Shown here: positions 1 through 7,572 of the stretch, one piece after another
Layout of the letters: each line of letters starts with the position of its first letter
How positions within the stretch are numbered: position 1 is the first letter of the stretch
Source: a virus
Length of the DNA stretch: 28,482 nucleotides
IMG/VR virus record: IMGVR_UViG_3300025030_000355
Location: 1 to 28,482 of that record
Strand: one strand, 5' to 3'
Notes under the pieces: model-generated
The model's input: the letters and a program-made list of their open reading frames with translations, nothing else
Database searches by the model: none
What the model was told of the DNA's origin: nothing
Made by a program: the position numbers and the translations under genes

Positions 1-1
1 A

Positions 2-121
2 TATACCAAATATGATACCTTGCGCAAATCTGAAAGTGATTTAATCGCAGAATTATCTAAAGAATATGGGGATGGAACATTGAGTATTGAAACCGGTGAG
101 TTTATTCCGGTACAGAAATAA
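2..121 (+). CDS. 3' end of an unidentified phage gene
   Basis: An open frame enters from the left edge and ends at TAA 119-121, giving 39 C-terminal residues ending in IPVQK. It is followed directly by a terminator-like hairpin with a T run, which suits the end of a transcription unit. In T4 the gene before the sheath is the large terminase gene 17, so position makes terminase one possibility. No diagnostic motif is visible in this fragment, so I do not assign a function. Confidence 0.6.
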   Translation, partial: YTKYDTLRKSESDLIAELSKEYGDGTLSIETGEFIPVQK

Positions 122-122
122 T

Positions 123-152
123 CTGCTAAAATGGCAGTGTTTTTTTTTTTTT
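123..152 (+). terminator. Rho-independent terminator
   Basis: CTGC (123-126) pairs with GCAG (134-137) and the stem can be extended by a T-G pair. A run of about 13 T residues follows at once. The stem is short but the T tract is strong. It lies just after the stop codon at 121 and just before a promoter-like element at 151. Confidence 0.6.
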
Positions 153-170
153 ATACTTATTAGTAGTATA
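151..170 (+). promoter_or_regulatory. Putative late promoter element
   Basis: This is a copy of the recurring element TTATACTTATTAGTA, followed here by GTATA so that the two ends can pair. It lies between a terminator and the first endonuclease gene and would serve both that gene and the sheath gene behind it. The match to the other copies is direct; the promoter role is inferred from placement. Confidence 0.5.
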
Positions 171-247
171 TAAGGGATTTTAATTCCGTTTCTTAAGGAA
201 TTTTCCAAAAATAAATTTTCAAAATTTCCATGGTTTGACCTGATTCG

Positions 248-278
248 CTGATATTTATTATCAGTATAGCCTTGCTAT
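248..278 (+). promoter_or_regulatory. Tandem hairpins upstream of an endonuclease start
   Basis: CTGATA (248-253) pairs with TATCAG (259-264), and directly after it ATAGC (266-270) pairs with GCTAT (274-278). The second hairpin ends 6 bases before the ATG at 285, where no good Shine-Dalgarno is seen. The structure could limit ribosome access to this endonuclease gene; that role is inference. Confidence 0.35.
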
Positions 279-284
279 GAATAC

Positions 285-1136
285 ATGAGTCAAAAACGAA
301 AATATCCAAAAAGAAAATACAAATTAGTCACAGTTAAATGTGAAATTTGTAGTGAAATATTTCCAAACAAATGTAGGTTGTCAAATCACATTGGAAAATA
401 TCATCCAGATGATGACAAAGTAGAATATAGCAAAACACATTTTTATAATGGCGTTCGTCCAAAATGTAAGTGTGGTTGTGGAGAAGAAACAAGATACGAA
501 TCATTAGGTGAGTTTGCAATTTATGTTTCTGGCCATAATTCGAGGGTGTTTAATGGGTTTAAAGGAAAGCATCATTCAAACGAAAGTATTGAAAAATTTA
601 ACAAGAGTAAAGCGATATTTTGGTCATTTCATTCACATCCAAACAAAAAACCAAAAATTCAATTGTATTGTTTAAATTGTAATAAGTCAATGGAAGTAAT
701 TCCGGCGGCAAAAAACAAAAAATATTGCTCTCGAATTTGTTATTCTGAATATAAAAGAAATAATAATTTAATATATTTCCCGTCAGAAGAAACGCGTAAA
801 AAATTGAGATTATCATTAATTACGGCTTGGCAAAAAAGAACCGGTCAACAATATCCTTGTTACAACCCATTAGCAATTCCAATACTCGAAGCAAAGGCAA
901 AAGAACTTGGAATAACAGATTTAATGCACGCTGAAAACGGAGGAGAATATTACATCAAAGAACTTGGTTATTGGGTAGACGGCTATTCACCAGAAAAGAA
1001 TATTGCATTTGAATACGATGAATTGGGACATTTTAATAAAGATGGAGAATATACAATTCGAGATATCCGTCGACAAACCGAAATAGAAAAATATTTAGGT
1101 TGTAAATTTATACGAATTAAAGATAAACAAATTTAA
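285..1136 (+). CDS. Homing endonuclease, zinc finger + PD-(D/E)XK (Vsr/DUF559-like)
   Basis: A 283-residue free-standing homing endonuclease candidate. The N-terminus has a C2H2-like finger (C19, C22, H35, H40), then a CKCGCG knuckle near residues 61-66 and a second pair of CxxC-type clusters near 128-152. The C-terminus (about 215-283) reads GYWVDGYSPEKNIAFEYDE, then an R-R-Q-rich helix and GCKFIRI. This is the layout of Vsr/DUF559-like PD-(D/E)XK nucleases, with D, E and D as likely metal ligands. It sits between the unidentified gene at the left edge and the tail sheath gene, a typical site for T4-type endonuclease insertion. The N-terminal half resembles that of the HNH enzyme at 11666. 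Fold assignment is from motif reading only. Confidence 0.75.
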   Translation: MSQKRKYPKRKYKLVTVKCEICSEIFPNKCRLSNHIGKYHPDDDKVEYSKTHFYNGVRPKCKCGCGEETRYESLGEFAIYVSGHNSRVFNGFKGKHHSNESIEKFNKSKAIFWSFHSHPNKKPKIQLYCLNCNKSMEVIPAAKNKKYCSRICYSEYKRNNNLIYFPSEETRKKLRLSLITAWQKRTGQQYPCYNPLAIPILEAKAKELGITDLMHAENGGEYYIKELGYWVDGYSPEKNIAFEYDELGHFNKDGEYTIRDIRRQTEIEKYLGCKFIRIKDKQI

Positions 1137-1152
1137 AACAAGGAAATAAGCA

Positions 1153-3612
1153 ATGGAGAAAATCGTAAGCCCCGGAGTCTTTACTTCGGAAAATGACATA
1201 TCCTTCCTACCACAGGGAATAGGAGAAATCGGAGCTGCCTTTATCGGAGCCACAGTAAAAGGTCGTGCCTTCGAGCCGACAGTAATTGAATCACCAAATG
1301 AATTTGAACGAGTATTTGGACCGGAAACAGAAAGATCATATCTACCATTTGCCGTAAAAAATTATTTGAAAAATGCCGGCAAAGCAACGGTAATACGATT
1401 ACTCGGCGAAGATGGATATACTATTAGACAACCATTGGTATTGGCATTGTCTGGTTCATATGGAACAAGAGCAGTTGCCGTATTACATCCAACCGTTGTA
1501 TTGACAAATGCAGACACCGTAAATTATTTCGAAGCGACGACAGTACAACCAACACTATCAGTATCAGGTTCATCAACTGGTGGAGATTTCGTACTTACTT
1601 TATCTGGCTCATTTACAACTGACACAGGTGACGACGCGTACATTGCAGGAACGGTTGATAAAAACGGAACTAATTACTCAGCATCACTTGACCCAACAGA
1701 CACAAAGTTTATCGGAGATTTATTTCCTAGATTAGCCGAATCAAAAGAGCCACTTTACAATTACATTTTATTTGACAATGTTATTTCCGCGTCACTTTCA
1801 CAAGATTCATCTTCGTTTGTAGTTCGTCAAGGAAGCGGCTCATTAACAGGATGGGCTTTCACATCAGGATATGCTTCGGGTGTAACACCATGGATTCAAT
1901 CACAAAAAATATCCGAGGTTGCAACAGATTTGTTTAGGGTCTATCACCGTTCACATGGTACCGACACAAATTATGAAGTAAAAATTCAAATCACCAATGT
2001 TCGTGCAGCCGGATCAATTCCAGGTACCGACTATGGTTCATTTAGTTTGCAAGTTCGTGCAGTTGACCAAGATAACATTTGGGGTTCACCATATTCATAC
2101 GATGACTCAGATTCAAGACAAAACATTCTTGAGCAATTCGACAATTTGTCACTTGACCCAAATGCAACAAATTATATAGTAAGAAAAATTGGTGACCGTT
2201 ATACACAATGGAATTCAACTGATTTGAAACTTGAATACAAAGGAGATTATCCAAATAAATCGGAGTATATCCGCATCGACCCAACAGACGCTCTTAAAGA
2301 AGGAGCATTGAGTGCAGTGCTTGTACCGTTTGGACACCAACCGTTGTACCAACCAATTTCCAGTGTATTTTCAAACACACCATCAGCTTCATTTGTAACC
2401 GACCAAAATATCGGCGGAATTTACAATAAGAAAAAACCATGGGGAGTCGATTTTACCAATACAGATAATCTTAACTACCTAAAACCACTACCAGATGCTG
2501 CGTTGCTAACTACCGGTTCTAACGTAGCTTTTTATCTTGGAAATTTCAACCAACCAGCAGCAGCAAACTACCCAACAGTAGCAACAGCATTTTCAGGGGC
2601 AATTGACTTAACATCAAACACTTCGGCAGAGACAAGAAAGTTTATTGTACCAATGCAAGGTGGATTCGATGGATTTAGACCTCATGTACAAAGAAAAATG
2701 GCAGCTAAGATTACAAATGTCAATACACAGGGATTCGACATGACTTCTGGAGCATGGGGAGATGATGCATATCGTAGAGCACTTGATATTATTTCAAATG
2801 CAGATGAATATGACATCAACATGCTTGTTCTTCCAGGTGTAATCAATGAATTACATAGTGGAGTAGCAGCAAGGGCAATTGAGGTTTGTGAAGATAGAGG
2901 GGATGCATTTTATCCAATGGACGGATTCAGTATCGACACCAATGTTGCTTCGGCAATAGTCGAAAGCAATTTGCTTACCACCGATTCAAATTATACTTCG
3001 GTATGGTTTCCATGGGTTAAGATCATGAACAAAACCAAAAACAAACCAATGTGGGTTCCACCAAGCGTTGTGCTGCCGGAAATAATTGCATATTCCGATA
3101 AAGTTTCTCAACCATGGTTTGCACCAGCTGGATTGAATAGAGGAGGAATTACCGAGGCGTTAGAAGCATATACTCGTTTGAATCATGCGGAACGTGATGA
3201 CCTTTATGAAAACAGAATTAATCCAATTGCAACATTTCCGGGACAAGGAATTGTGGTTTGGGGCCAAAAGACATTACAAGCAAAAGCCTCTGCGTTGGAC
3301 AGAATTAACGTGAGGAGATTGTTAATTGCACTGAAAAAATTTGTGGCTTCTGCAAGCAAATATTTGGTTTTCGAACAGAATTCAAGCTCGACAAGAAATC
3401 AATTTTTGAACATTGTTAATCCATATATGGAAAGTGTTCAACAGAGACAGGGGCTTCATGCGTTTAAGGTAGTGTGCTCAGAAGAGAACAATACACCCGA
3501 TTTGATTGATCGCAATATTTTGAAAGGTGATATTTATTTACAACCAACAAAAACTTCAGAATTCATTATAATTGGGTTCAATGTGCTTCCAACTGGAGCA
3601 ACATTTTCTTAA
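1153..3612 (+). CDS. 18: Contractile tail sheath protein (T4 gp18-like)
   Basis: An 819-residue tail sheath protein that polymerises around the tail tube and contracts during DNA injection. T4 gp18 is 659 residues, so this one carries extra material, mostly in a Ser/Gly/Thr-rich middle part (about 110-420) likely to be exposed on the sheath surface. The N-terminus (PGVFTSENDISFLPQGIGEI) and the C-terminal third are typical of sheaths: MNMLVLPGV, ARAIEVCEDRGDAFYPMD, GQGIVVWGQKTL and a nearby ALDRINVRRLL. AAGGAAAT precedes the ATG. A strong terminator follows the stop. In T4 the tube gene follows directly; here it is about 7.5 kb away. Confidence 0.95.
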   Translation: MEKIVSPGVFTSENDISFLPQGIGEIGAAFIGATVKGRAFEPTVIESPNEFERVFGPETERSYLPFAVKNYLKNAGKATVIRLLGEDGYTIRQPLVLALSGSYGTRAVAVLHPTVVLTNADTVNYFEATTVQPTLSVSGSSTGGDFVLTLSGSFTTDTGDDAYIAGTVDKNGTNYSASLDPTDTKFIGDLFPRLAESKEPLYNYILFDNVISASLSQDSSSFVVRQGSGSLTGWAFTSGYASGVTPWIQSQKISEVATDLFRVYHRSHGTDTNYEVKIQITNVRAAGSIPGTDYGSFSLQVRAVDQDNIWGSPYSYDDSDSRQNILEQFDNLSLDPNATNYIVRKIGDRYTQWNSTDLKLEYKGDYPNKSEYIRIDPTDALKEGALSAVLVPFGHQPLYQPISSVFSNTPSASFVTDQNIGGIYNKKKPWGVDFTNTDNLNYLKPLPDAALLTTGSNVAFYLGNFNQPAAANYPTVATAFSGAIDLTSNTSAETRKFIVPMQGGFDGFRPHVQRKMAAKITNVNTQGFDMTSGAWGDDAYRRALDIISNADEYDINMLVLPGVINELHSGVAARAIEVCEDRGDAFYPMDGFSIDTNVASAIVESNLLTTDSNYTSVWFPWVKIMNKTKNKPMWVPPSVVLPEIIAYSDKVSQPWFAPAGLNRGGITEALEAYTRLNHAERDDLYENRINPIATFPGQGIVVWGQKTLQAKASALDRINVRRLLIALKKFVASASKYLVFEQNSSSTRNQFLNIVNPYMESVQQRQGLHAFKVVCSEENNTPDLIDRNILKGDIYLQPTKTSEFIIIGFNVLPTGATFS

Positions 3613-3636
3613 AGCAAATTAAAAATGAGATTTTTG

Positions 3637-3669
3637 AAATGTAGTAATGAAAATTACTACATTTTTTTT
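3637..3669 (+). terminator. Strong Rho-independent terminator after the sheath gene
   Basis: A perfect 12-bp inverted repeat (3637-3648 with 3653-3664) encloses a GAAA tetraloop, and the descending arm runs into a T tract (3662-3669). It lies 25 bases after the sheath stop codon, the expected place for late transcript termination. Confidence 0.9.
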
Positions 3670-3697
3670 GACTTTTTCATAGTGTTTGGTGAATTTG

Positions 3698-3716
3698 CTT
3701 ATACTTATTAGTATAA
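3698..3716 (+). promoter_or_regulatory. Putative late promoter, palindromic copy
   Basis: TTATACT-TATT-AGTATAA (3699-3716) is a perfect inverted repeat and the most symmetrical copy of the recurring element. It comes right after the sheath terminator and about 22 bases before the start of the small ribbon-helix-helix gene at 3738, so it can start a new transcript. A protein-binding operator is an alternative reading because of the symmetry. Confidence 0.55.
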
Positions 3717-3737
3717 ATCAATTAAAAATAATTAATC

Positions 3738-3884
3738 ATGAAACGAAGTAAAATATACTCAACCATTACAATTAAAAAAGAATTGTACACTAGATTAAAA
3801 AACTATTCAGAAAAAAATGGATATGCAATCACAAAACTAATTTCATTAATGATAGAAAATAAAATTTCGGATAAAGTAAAATGA
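3738..3884 (+). CDS. Small ribbon-helix-helix (CopG/Arc-like) protein
   Basis: A 48-residue basic protein. A short strand (YSTITI, residues 7-12) is followed by KKELYTRLKNYSEKNG and AITKLISLMIENKI, which fit the strand-helix-helix plan of ribbon-helix-helix DNA-binding proteins. Such proteins usually act as dimeric repressors. Its TGA overlaps the ATG of the large endonuclease at 3881 (ATGA), so the two are translationally coupled. A palindromic promoter-like element (3699-3716) lies just upstream and could be its operator. The fold is read from pattern only; autoregulation of the endonuclease operon is inference. Confidence 0.65.
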   Translation: MKRSKIYSTITIKKELYTRLKNYSEKNGYAITKLISLMIENKISDKVK

Positions 3885-5680
3885 TATTAAGTAATAAAGA
3901 AATAGTAAAAATACACAGGATATCGGGTAATGGTGTTTCAGTTGTTTTAAAGAGAAAACACAAAGAAACATATGATTTTATCTCAAATAAATACACAGCC
4001 GGTTGTAAATTCGTTGAAAAATTGTACCAGCATATTTTACAGGATTTTGGAAAATGCGTTGTTTGTGAATCACAGTGTGTATTTCTTAGCTTTAAAGAAG
4101 GATATCGTAAGCATTGTTCTGTAGCATGTGCTTCACGTGATACAAATATAAAAGAAGATAAAAGAAGAACAATGATCAAAAGATATGGTGTTGATAATAT
4201 TTTTAAATCAGAGGAATTCAAAACAAAAGCAAAGAAAACAAAAAAAGAAAAATATGGTGATGAAAATTTCAATAATCGTATTAAGGCAAGTGAAACTAAA
4301 TTGAATTTATACGGCAATGCAAATTTCAATAATCACAACAAATCTGAAGAAACAAATCTTCAAAAATATGGCGTTAAATGTTATTTAGAAACGGATGAAT
4401 GTAAAAAAAGAACAAATGAAATAAATCAAGAAAAATACGGAGTTGATTGGATAACACAATCTGAACATTTCAAAGAAAAAGCCAAAGATACAACCCTTGA
4501 AAAATATGGAGTTGACAATTTTGCAAAATCGCCTTTATTCTTAGAAAAATACAAAGAAACTTGTATGATGAATCATGGCACAGAATACGCTTCACAATCA
4601 AACACATTTAAGGACAAGGCTAAAATAACATATTTTAAAAGATTATTATCTGCAGATAGGTTTAACGGCAAAATAAAGTTACTTTTCGATCTATCAGAAT
4701 ATGACGGTGCTAAAAAATCATATTCATTTGAATGTCTTAAATGTAATCAACCATTTAACAGTAAATTAGGAGGCAGTATGATACCAAGATGCCCGTCTTG
4801 TTTTTCTCCACGTAATACGTCAATTGGAGAAAAGGAAGCCACTGAATATGTTCGTAAATTAATTCCTACTACAACAATAATTGAAAATTCAAAGAAAATA
4901 ATATCTCCACTTGAATTAGACATATATCTACCAGAATATAAATTGGCAATTGAATATAATGGCATTACGTGGCATTCAGAAGGATTTGGTGGCAAAACCA
5001 AACATTACCATATATCAAAGACAAAGAAATGTGAAGAATTGGGTATTAGATTAATTCATATTTTTGATACAGAATGGGTAGATTCTACCGACATAGTAAA
5101 ATCAATTCTTAAGAACGCACTTATTGGCTCGTCGAATAAAATACATGCAAGAAAGTGTGCTTTGATAGAAGTCCCTAAAGCTAAGTCAGATTTATTTTTG
5201 TTTGATAATCACCTGCAGGGCATTGATAATAGCCATATTCGCATTGCGGCAACACATAATAATGAAATAGTTGCGTTAATGACATTTAGCAAACCTAGGT
5301 ACAATAAATCATATGAATGGGAAATTGTGCGTTATGCAATTAAACAAGATTGTCAAATAACCGGAATTGCGGCAAGACTATTAAATTATTTCAAAGAAAA
5401 ATATCATCCAAAATCAATTATATCATATGCAGACAGACGATATTTTACTGGAAAAATTTATGAAAAACTTGGATTTCAACTAATCGGCGAAACACCGCCA
5501 AATTACTTTTATTTTGGTAAAGGATATGATTTAACTTCAAGACTACAATTTCAAAAACACAAATTAAAATCATTACTGGAAATCTTCGACCCAGCTCTAA
5601 CAGAATGGCAAAATATGCAATTAAACGGATTTGATAGAATCTGGGACTGTGGTTCACTAAAATATTCTATGGTTTTCTAA
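3881..5680 (+). CDS. Large homing endonuclease: YGV repeats, PD-(D/E)XK, GNAT-like tail
   Basis: A 599-residue modular protein. Residues about 50-90 hold cysteine knuckles (CVVCESQC, later HCSVAC). From about 95 to 250 there are six or so repeats of 25-30 residues with the core K-Y-G-V-D-N and a K-x-x-x-T helix, a modular DNA-binding array found in phage homing endonucleases. Residues about 314-395 form a Vsr/DUF559-like PD-(D/E)XK nuclease (LELDIYLPEYKLAIEYNG, then WH). Residues about 420-547 resemble a GNAT acyltransferase fold (DNHLQG, EIVRYA, ISYADRRYFTGKIYEKLGF). The protein ends in WQNMQLNGFDRIWDCG. The gene at 12697 is a full-length paralogue with the same domain order. The start overlaps the stop of the upstream small regulator. 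Confidence 0.8.
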   Translation: MILSNKEIVKIHRISGNGVSVVLKRKHKETYDFISNKYTAGCKFVEKLYQHILQDFGKCVVCESQCVFLSFKEGYRKHCSVACASRDTNIKEDKRRTMIKRYGVDNIFKSEEFKTKAKKTKKEKYGDENFNNRIKASETKLNLYGNANFNNHNKSEETNLQKYGVKCYLETDECKKRTNEINQEKYGVDWITQSEHFKEKAKDTTLEKYGVDNFAKSPLFLEKYKETCMMNHGTEYASQSNTFKDKAKITYFKRLLSADRFNGKIKLLFDLSEYDGAKKSYSFECLKCNQPFNSKLGGSMIPRCPSCFSPRNTSIGEKEATEYVRKLIPTTTIIENSKKIISPLELDIYLPEYKLAIEYNGITWHSEGFGGKTKHYHISKTKKCEELGIRLIHIFDTEWVDSTDIVKSILKNALIGSSNKIHARKCALIEVPKAKSDLFLFDNHLQGIDNSHIRIAATHNNEIVALMTFSKPRYNKSYEWEIVRYAIKQDCQITGIAARLLNYFKEKYHPKSIISYADRRYFTGKIYEKLGFQLIGETPPNYFYFGKGYDLTSRLQFQKHKLKSLLEIFDPALTEWQNMQLNGFDRIWDCGSLKYSMVF

Positions 5681-5683
5681 AAT

Positions 5684-5700
5684 TCCTTATAATTATACAT
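5684..5700 (+). promoter_or_regulatory. Weak promoter-like element
   Basis: TCCTTATAATTATACAT runs directly into the ATG at 5701. It shares the CTTATA start and alternating T/A symmetry of the late element but has diverged, and it is so close to the start codon that it could only drive a nearly leaderless transcript or the genes further downstream. Confidence 0.3.
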
Positions 5701-5943
5701 ATGAAATCATCACAACTCAAATCACTAATAAAAGAATGTATTAAAGAAGTTCATAATGAAAATGCAAACACAGAACGAACTGAACGTAAAAAACTTTTAG
5801 CACTTGGGCATAAATACGTAGATAAAATTAAAGCAGAGTGGATCAAAGAACATTCTTCATTAGAAGAAGAAAATGATCGAACCGAAGAACAAGTTATAGA
5901 TGCCTTATTGGAATTAATAAACTACTCGAATAAATTAAAATAA
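5701..5943 (+). CDS. Tagged small protein A (putative internal virion protein)
   Basis: An 80-residue, highly charged, helical protein. Its first 20 residues, MKSSQLKSLIKECIKEVHNE, are the tag shared by at least eight neighbours; the rest (lysine and glutamate rich, with a possible coiled coil near 25-78) resembles none of them. The tag forms an amphipathic helix and ends in Glu. In T4, internal head proteins carry a short N-terminal capsid-targeting sequence that the prohead protease removes after (L/I)-x-E. This copy ends in V-H-N-E, the weakest match to that rule. First gene of the chain of small genes, followed after 2 bases by the next tagged gene. Function of the cargo is unknown. Confidence 0.7.
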   Translation: MKSSQLKSLIKECIKEVHNENANTERTERKKLLALGHKYVDKIKAEWIKEHSSLEEENDRTEEQVIDALLELINYSNKLK

Positions 5944-5945
5944 TT

Positions 5946-6089
5946 ATGAAAACATCACAACTCAAATCACGTATCAAAGAATGCGTCAAAGAAGTTCTTA
6001 AAGAATCAAATGATCTTAAGAACCTTGAATCAATGGCTAAAGATTTTGTATCAAAGTACGGTAAAGTCAAAATTAAGACTAAGCTATGA
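5946..6089 (+). CDS. Tagged small protein B
   Basis: A 47-residue protein almost half of which is the shared tag: MKTSQLKSRIKECVKEVLKE. The L-K-E at residues 18-20 fits the T4-type prohead protease rule, leaving a 27-residue basic peptide with repeated Lys. The segment 5972-6000 is identical over 29 bases to 8161-8189 in another tagged gene, which shows recent copying of the tag. Its TGA overlaps the next ATG at 6086. Confidence 0.65.
   Translation: MKTSQLKSRIKECVKEVLKESNDLKNLESMAKDFVSKYGKVKIKTKL
5972..6000 (+). repeat. Repeated tag-coding segment (first of pair)
   Basis: These 29 bases are identical to 8161-8189. Both code for the I-K-E-C-V-K-E-V-L part of the shared tag in otherwise unrelated genes. 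Confidence 0.8.
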
Positions 6090-6187
6090 GTAAATTTGAT
6101 AAAATTCGTTTGTTAGATAAATCGTTGATGAGTGCGTTTAAGGAATTAAATGATATTCAGGCCGTGCTTAATTTAATGAAAATTTAA
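6086..6187 (+). CDS. Very small hypothetical protein (33 aa)
   Basis: MSKFDKIRLLDKSLMSAFKE is followed by 13 more residues, and the ATG overlaps the preceding stop (ATGA), the arrangement used throughout this gene chain. The product would be a single amphipathic helix. I recognise no family. Support rests on the overlap and on the absence of any other gene here; it could be a decayed relative of the coiled-coil genes at 6712, 7862 and 9041. Confidence 0.45.
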   Translation: MSKFDKIRLLDKSLMSAFKELNDIQAVLNLMKI

Positions 6188-6189
6188 CT

Positions 6190-6210
6190 TTCTTATATTT
6201 ATATTAAACA
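6190..6210 (+). promoter_or_regulatory. Promoter-like element before the gene at 6222
   Basis: TTCTTATATTTATATTAAAC resembles the late element (CTTATACTTAT followed by A/T symmetry) and ends about 12 bases before the ATG at 6222. Divergent copy, moderate support. Confidence 0.4.
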
Positions 6211-6221
6211 AATAAAATCAT

Positions 6222-6539
6222 ATGACACCATTTATCGATTGGCGCGAATTTTCCAAACGGGACAAAATTAAACGATTGCCCATTTACGAGCAAAAGCGTT
6301 TATACTTTCTTGAAATGCAAAAGCAACAATATCTTAATGATATTATGACTCTTCAAGAACATACCCCACAAGAAACAAATCCAGTATTCCAACAAGGGTG
6401 GGCAGTAGCACCACAATCAGGACCAGGAGCCGCGGCGGGGTCACCAGGATATCAACCGCCCACAGATGATATTAATGATTATTGTGTAAATGATTATGTT
6501 GAGTCGTACTTTGTCCTTGCAGACCCAATACATTACTAA
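6222..6539 (+). CDS. Small structural-type protein with Pro/Gly-rich tail
   Basis: A 105-residue protein. The first 45 residues (WREFSKRDKIKRLPIYEQKR, then LYFLEMQKQQY) form a charged helical head. The rest is rich in Gln, Pro, Gly and Ala (FQQGWAVAPQSGPGAAAGSP), followed by a DINDYCVNDYVESYF end. The central stretch is more GC-rich than its surroundings. Short proteins with a helical head and a Pro/Gly-rich body are common among phage virion proteins, and the gene lies in the late region. It lacks the shared tag. No firm family assignment. Confidence 0.65.
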   Translation: MTPFIDWREFSKRDKIKRLPIYEQKRLYFLEMQKQQYLNDIMTLQEHTPQETNPVFQQGWAVAPQSGPGAAAGSPGYQPPTDDINDYCVNDYVESYFVLADPIHY

Positions 6540-6541
6540 TC

Positions 6542-6715
6542 ATGAAAAAATCTCAACTTATATTGCTTATCAAAGAAACGATTAATGAGGTTCTTAAAGA
6601 GTATAATCTTTTACAGGAAAGTGATATTCTTATAAGAGAACGAAGTCAATTGGTACTTAAAGCAAAAAAACATGCCCAAAAATTTAAAGATGAAATTAAA
6701 AGGTTGGGATTATGA
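6542..6715 (+). CDS. Tagged small protein C
   Basis: A 57-residue protein. Residues 1-20 are MKKSQLILLIKETINEVLKE, a tag copy with T-I-N in place of the common C-V-K. L-K-E at 18-20 fits a prohead protease site. The remaining 37 residues are a charged helix rich in Lys, Arg and Gln. Its TGA overlaps the ATG at 6712. Confidence 0.65.
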   Translation: MKKSQLILLIKETINEVLKEYNLLQESDILIRERSQLVLKAKKHAQKFKDEIKRLGL

Positions 6716-6984
6716 TACTTGAAAATAAAGAAGATGTTGAAAAATTAATTAGTTTCCTTGATAGAAAAATTATCGACTTAAGAAATAGCAAACTTCTTTA
6801 CAATGATAAAAAGTTTAAATCTGCAATGTTGCTTGCTAAAGAATTTTATGACAATATAGTGATGCCATGGTATGATAAATTTTTAAGAACTCAAAATGAG
6901 CCAAGCACCAAGGAAGAACAGGAAATGAATGATACAATATTAGATGTCATCAGTGGAATTAACAAACTTTTAAACCAAAAATAA
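6712..6984 (+). CDS. Small helical hypothetical protein
   Basis: A 90-residue, predominantly helical and charged protein (MILENKEDVEKLISFLDRKI at the start, INKLLNQK at the end). It has no tag of its own but overlaps the stop of tagged gene C by ATGA. The same tag-gene/coiled-coil-gene pairing occurs at 8877/9041, so such pairs may work together. A chaperone or partner role is only a suggestion. Confidence 0.6.
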   Translation: MILENKEDVEKLISFLDRKIIDLRNSKLLYNDKKFKSAMLLAKEFYDNIVMPWYDKFLRTQNEPSTKEEQEMNDTILDVISGINKLLNQK

Positions 6985-7009
6985 ACAACAATCAAATAAA
7001 TTAAATACT

Positions 7010-7276
7010 ATGCCACTAACATTAAGAGCAACCAAAGGATCAAAATTAACCATCGCAGAGATGGACTCAAATCTAACGTACTTAGATACTAAGACAGCAT
7101 ATAGTGGATCGTTCACCGGCACCGCGATATCAGGGTCATTGAAATTAAACGCCACGGCATCATACGCACCTGACTGGGCCGCGTCAGATGGAACAATCGT
7201 TCCTGCGACAATTAGTGGTGTATCATACTTGTATATGTCAATGGGTGGTACCTGGACCTCGAGGTCATTCGCTTAA
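7010..7276 (+). CDS. Small virion protein with tail-fibre-like N-terminus
   Basis: An 88-residue protein. It starts MPLTLRATKGSKLTIAEMDS, a start seen in many structural proteins of T4-like phages, and continues with Thr/Ser/Gly/Ala-rich beta-type sequence (SGSFTGTAISGSLKLNATAS) to a short Gly-Thr-Trp end. The composition is unlike the charged helical neighbours and like fibre or decoration proteins. It is far too short for a full fibre, so it is either a small decoration protein or the remains of a longer gene. Confidence 0.65.
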   Translation: MPLTLRATKGSKLTIAEMDSNLTYLDTKTAYSGSFTGTAISGSLKLNATASYAPDWAASDGTIVPATISGVSYLYMSMGGTWTSRSFA

Positions 7277-7277
7277 T

Positions 7278-7553
7278 ATGATAAAACTCAAAACACTTTT
7301 AGAAGGATATGTTCCACAATTAAAGAAGTATCAACGAGTCAAGGTATTATCAAAATTAGGTAATATCTTTTCACGTGCAATTGACGTTGATCCATCACAA
7401 TGGCCACAGCCAGGTCAAACATATGATATTTCTGGAATAGATGTACGTGGAAATATGTATGGGTTTACAAGTTATGAAGATGGCGAAGTTCGGTGGCATG
7501 ATACAAAATGGATCGATGATCAAATGAAAAAAGGAAAAATAAAAGTAGTATAA
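7278..7553 (+). CDS. Small protein with tag-like start, SH3-like body
   Basis: A 91-residue protein. I place the start at ATG 7278, one base after the previous stop, rather than at an in-frame ATG at 7188 inside the previous gene. It begins MIKLKTLLEG, a shorter amphipathic start with L-L-E at 7-9 that also fits a T4-type capsid-targeting sequence. The rest (PSQWPQPGQTYDISGIDVRG, then FTSYEDGEVRWHDTKWI) looks like a small beta-barrel. No family recognised. Confidence 0.65.
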   Translation: MIKLKTLLEGYVPQLKKYQRVKVLSKLGNIFSRAIDVDPSQWPQPGQTYDISGIDVRGNMYGFTSYEDGEVRWHDTKWIDDQMKKGKIKVV

Positions 7554-7572
7554 TACCAAATAAAGGATTACA

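Noticed and set aside
1500-2400. Inserted foreign domain in the sheath protein
   Set aside because: The Ser/Gly/Thr-rich middle is longer than in T4, but sheath proteins commonly vary there and the reading frame and base use are continuous.
4180-4640. Regular repeats resembling a CRISPR array or tandem DNA repeat
   Set aside because: The periodicity is at protein level (K-Y-G-V units about 25-30 residues apart) and the DNA is diverged. It is the DNA-binding array of an endonuclease, and recurs at 10300 and 12930.
3738-5680. Toxin-antitoxin module (ribbon-helix-helix + downstream protein)
   Set aside because: The downstream protein is a 599-residue homing endonuclease with clear binding and nuclease modules, not a small toxin.
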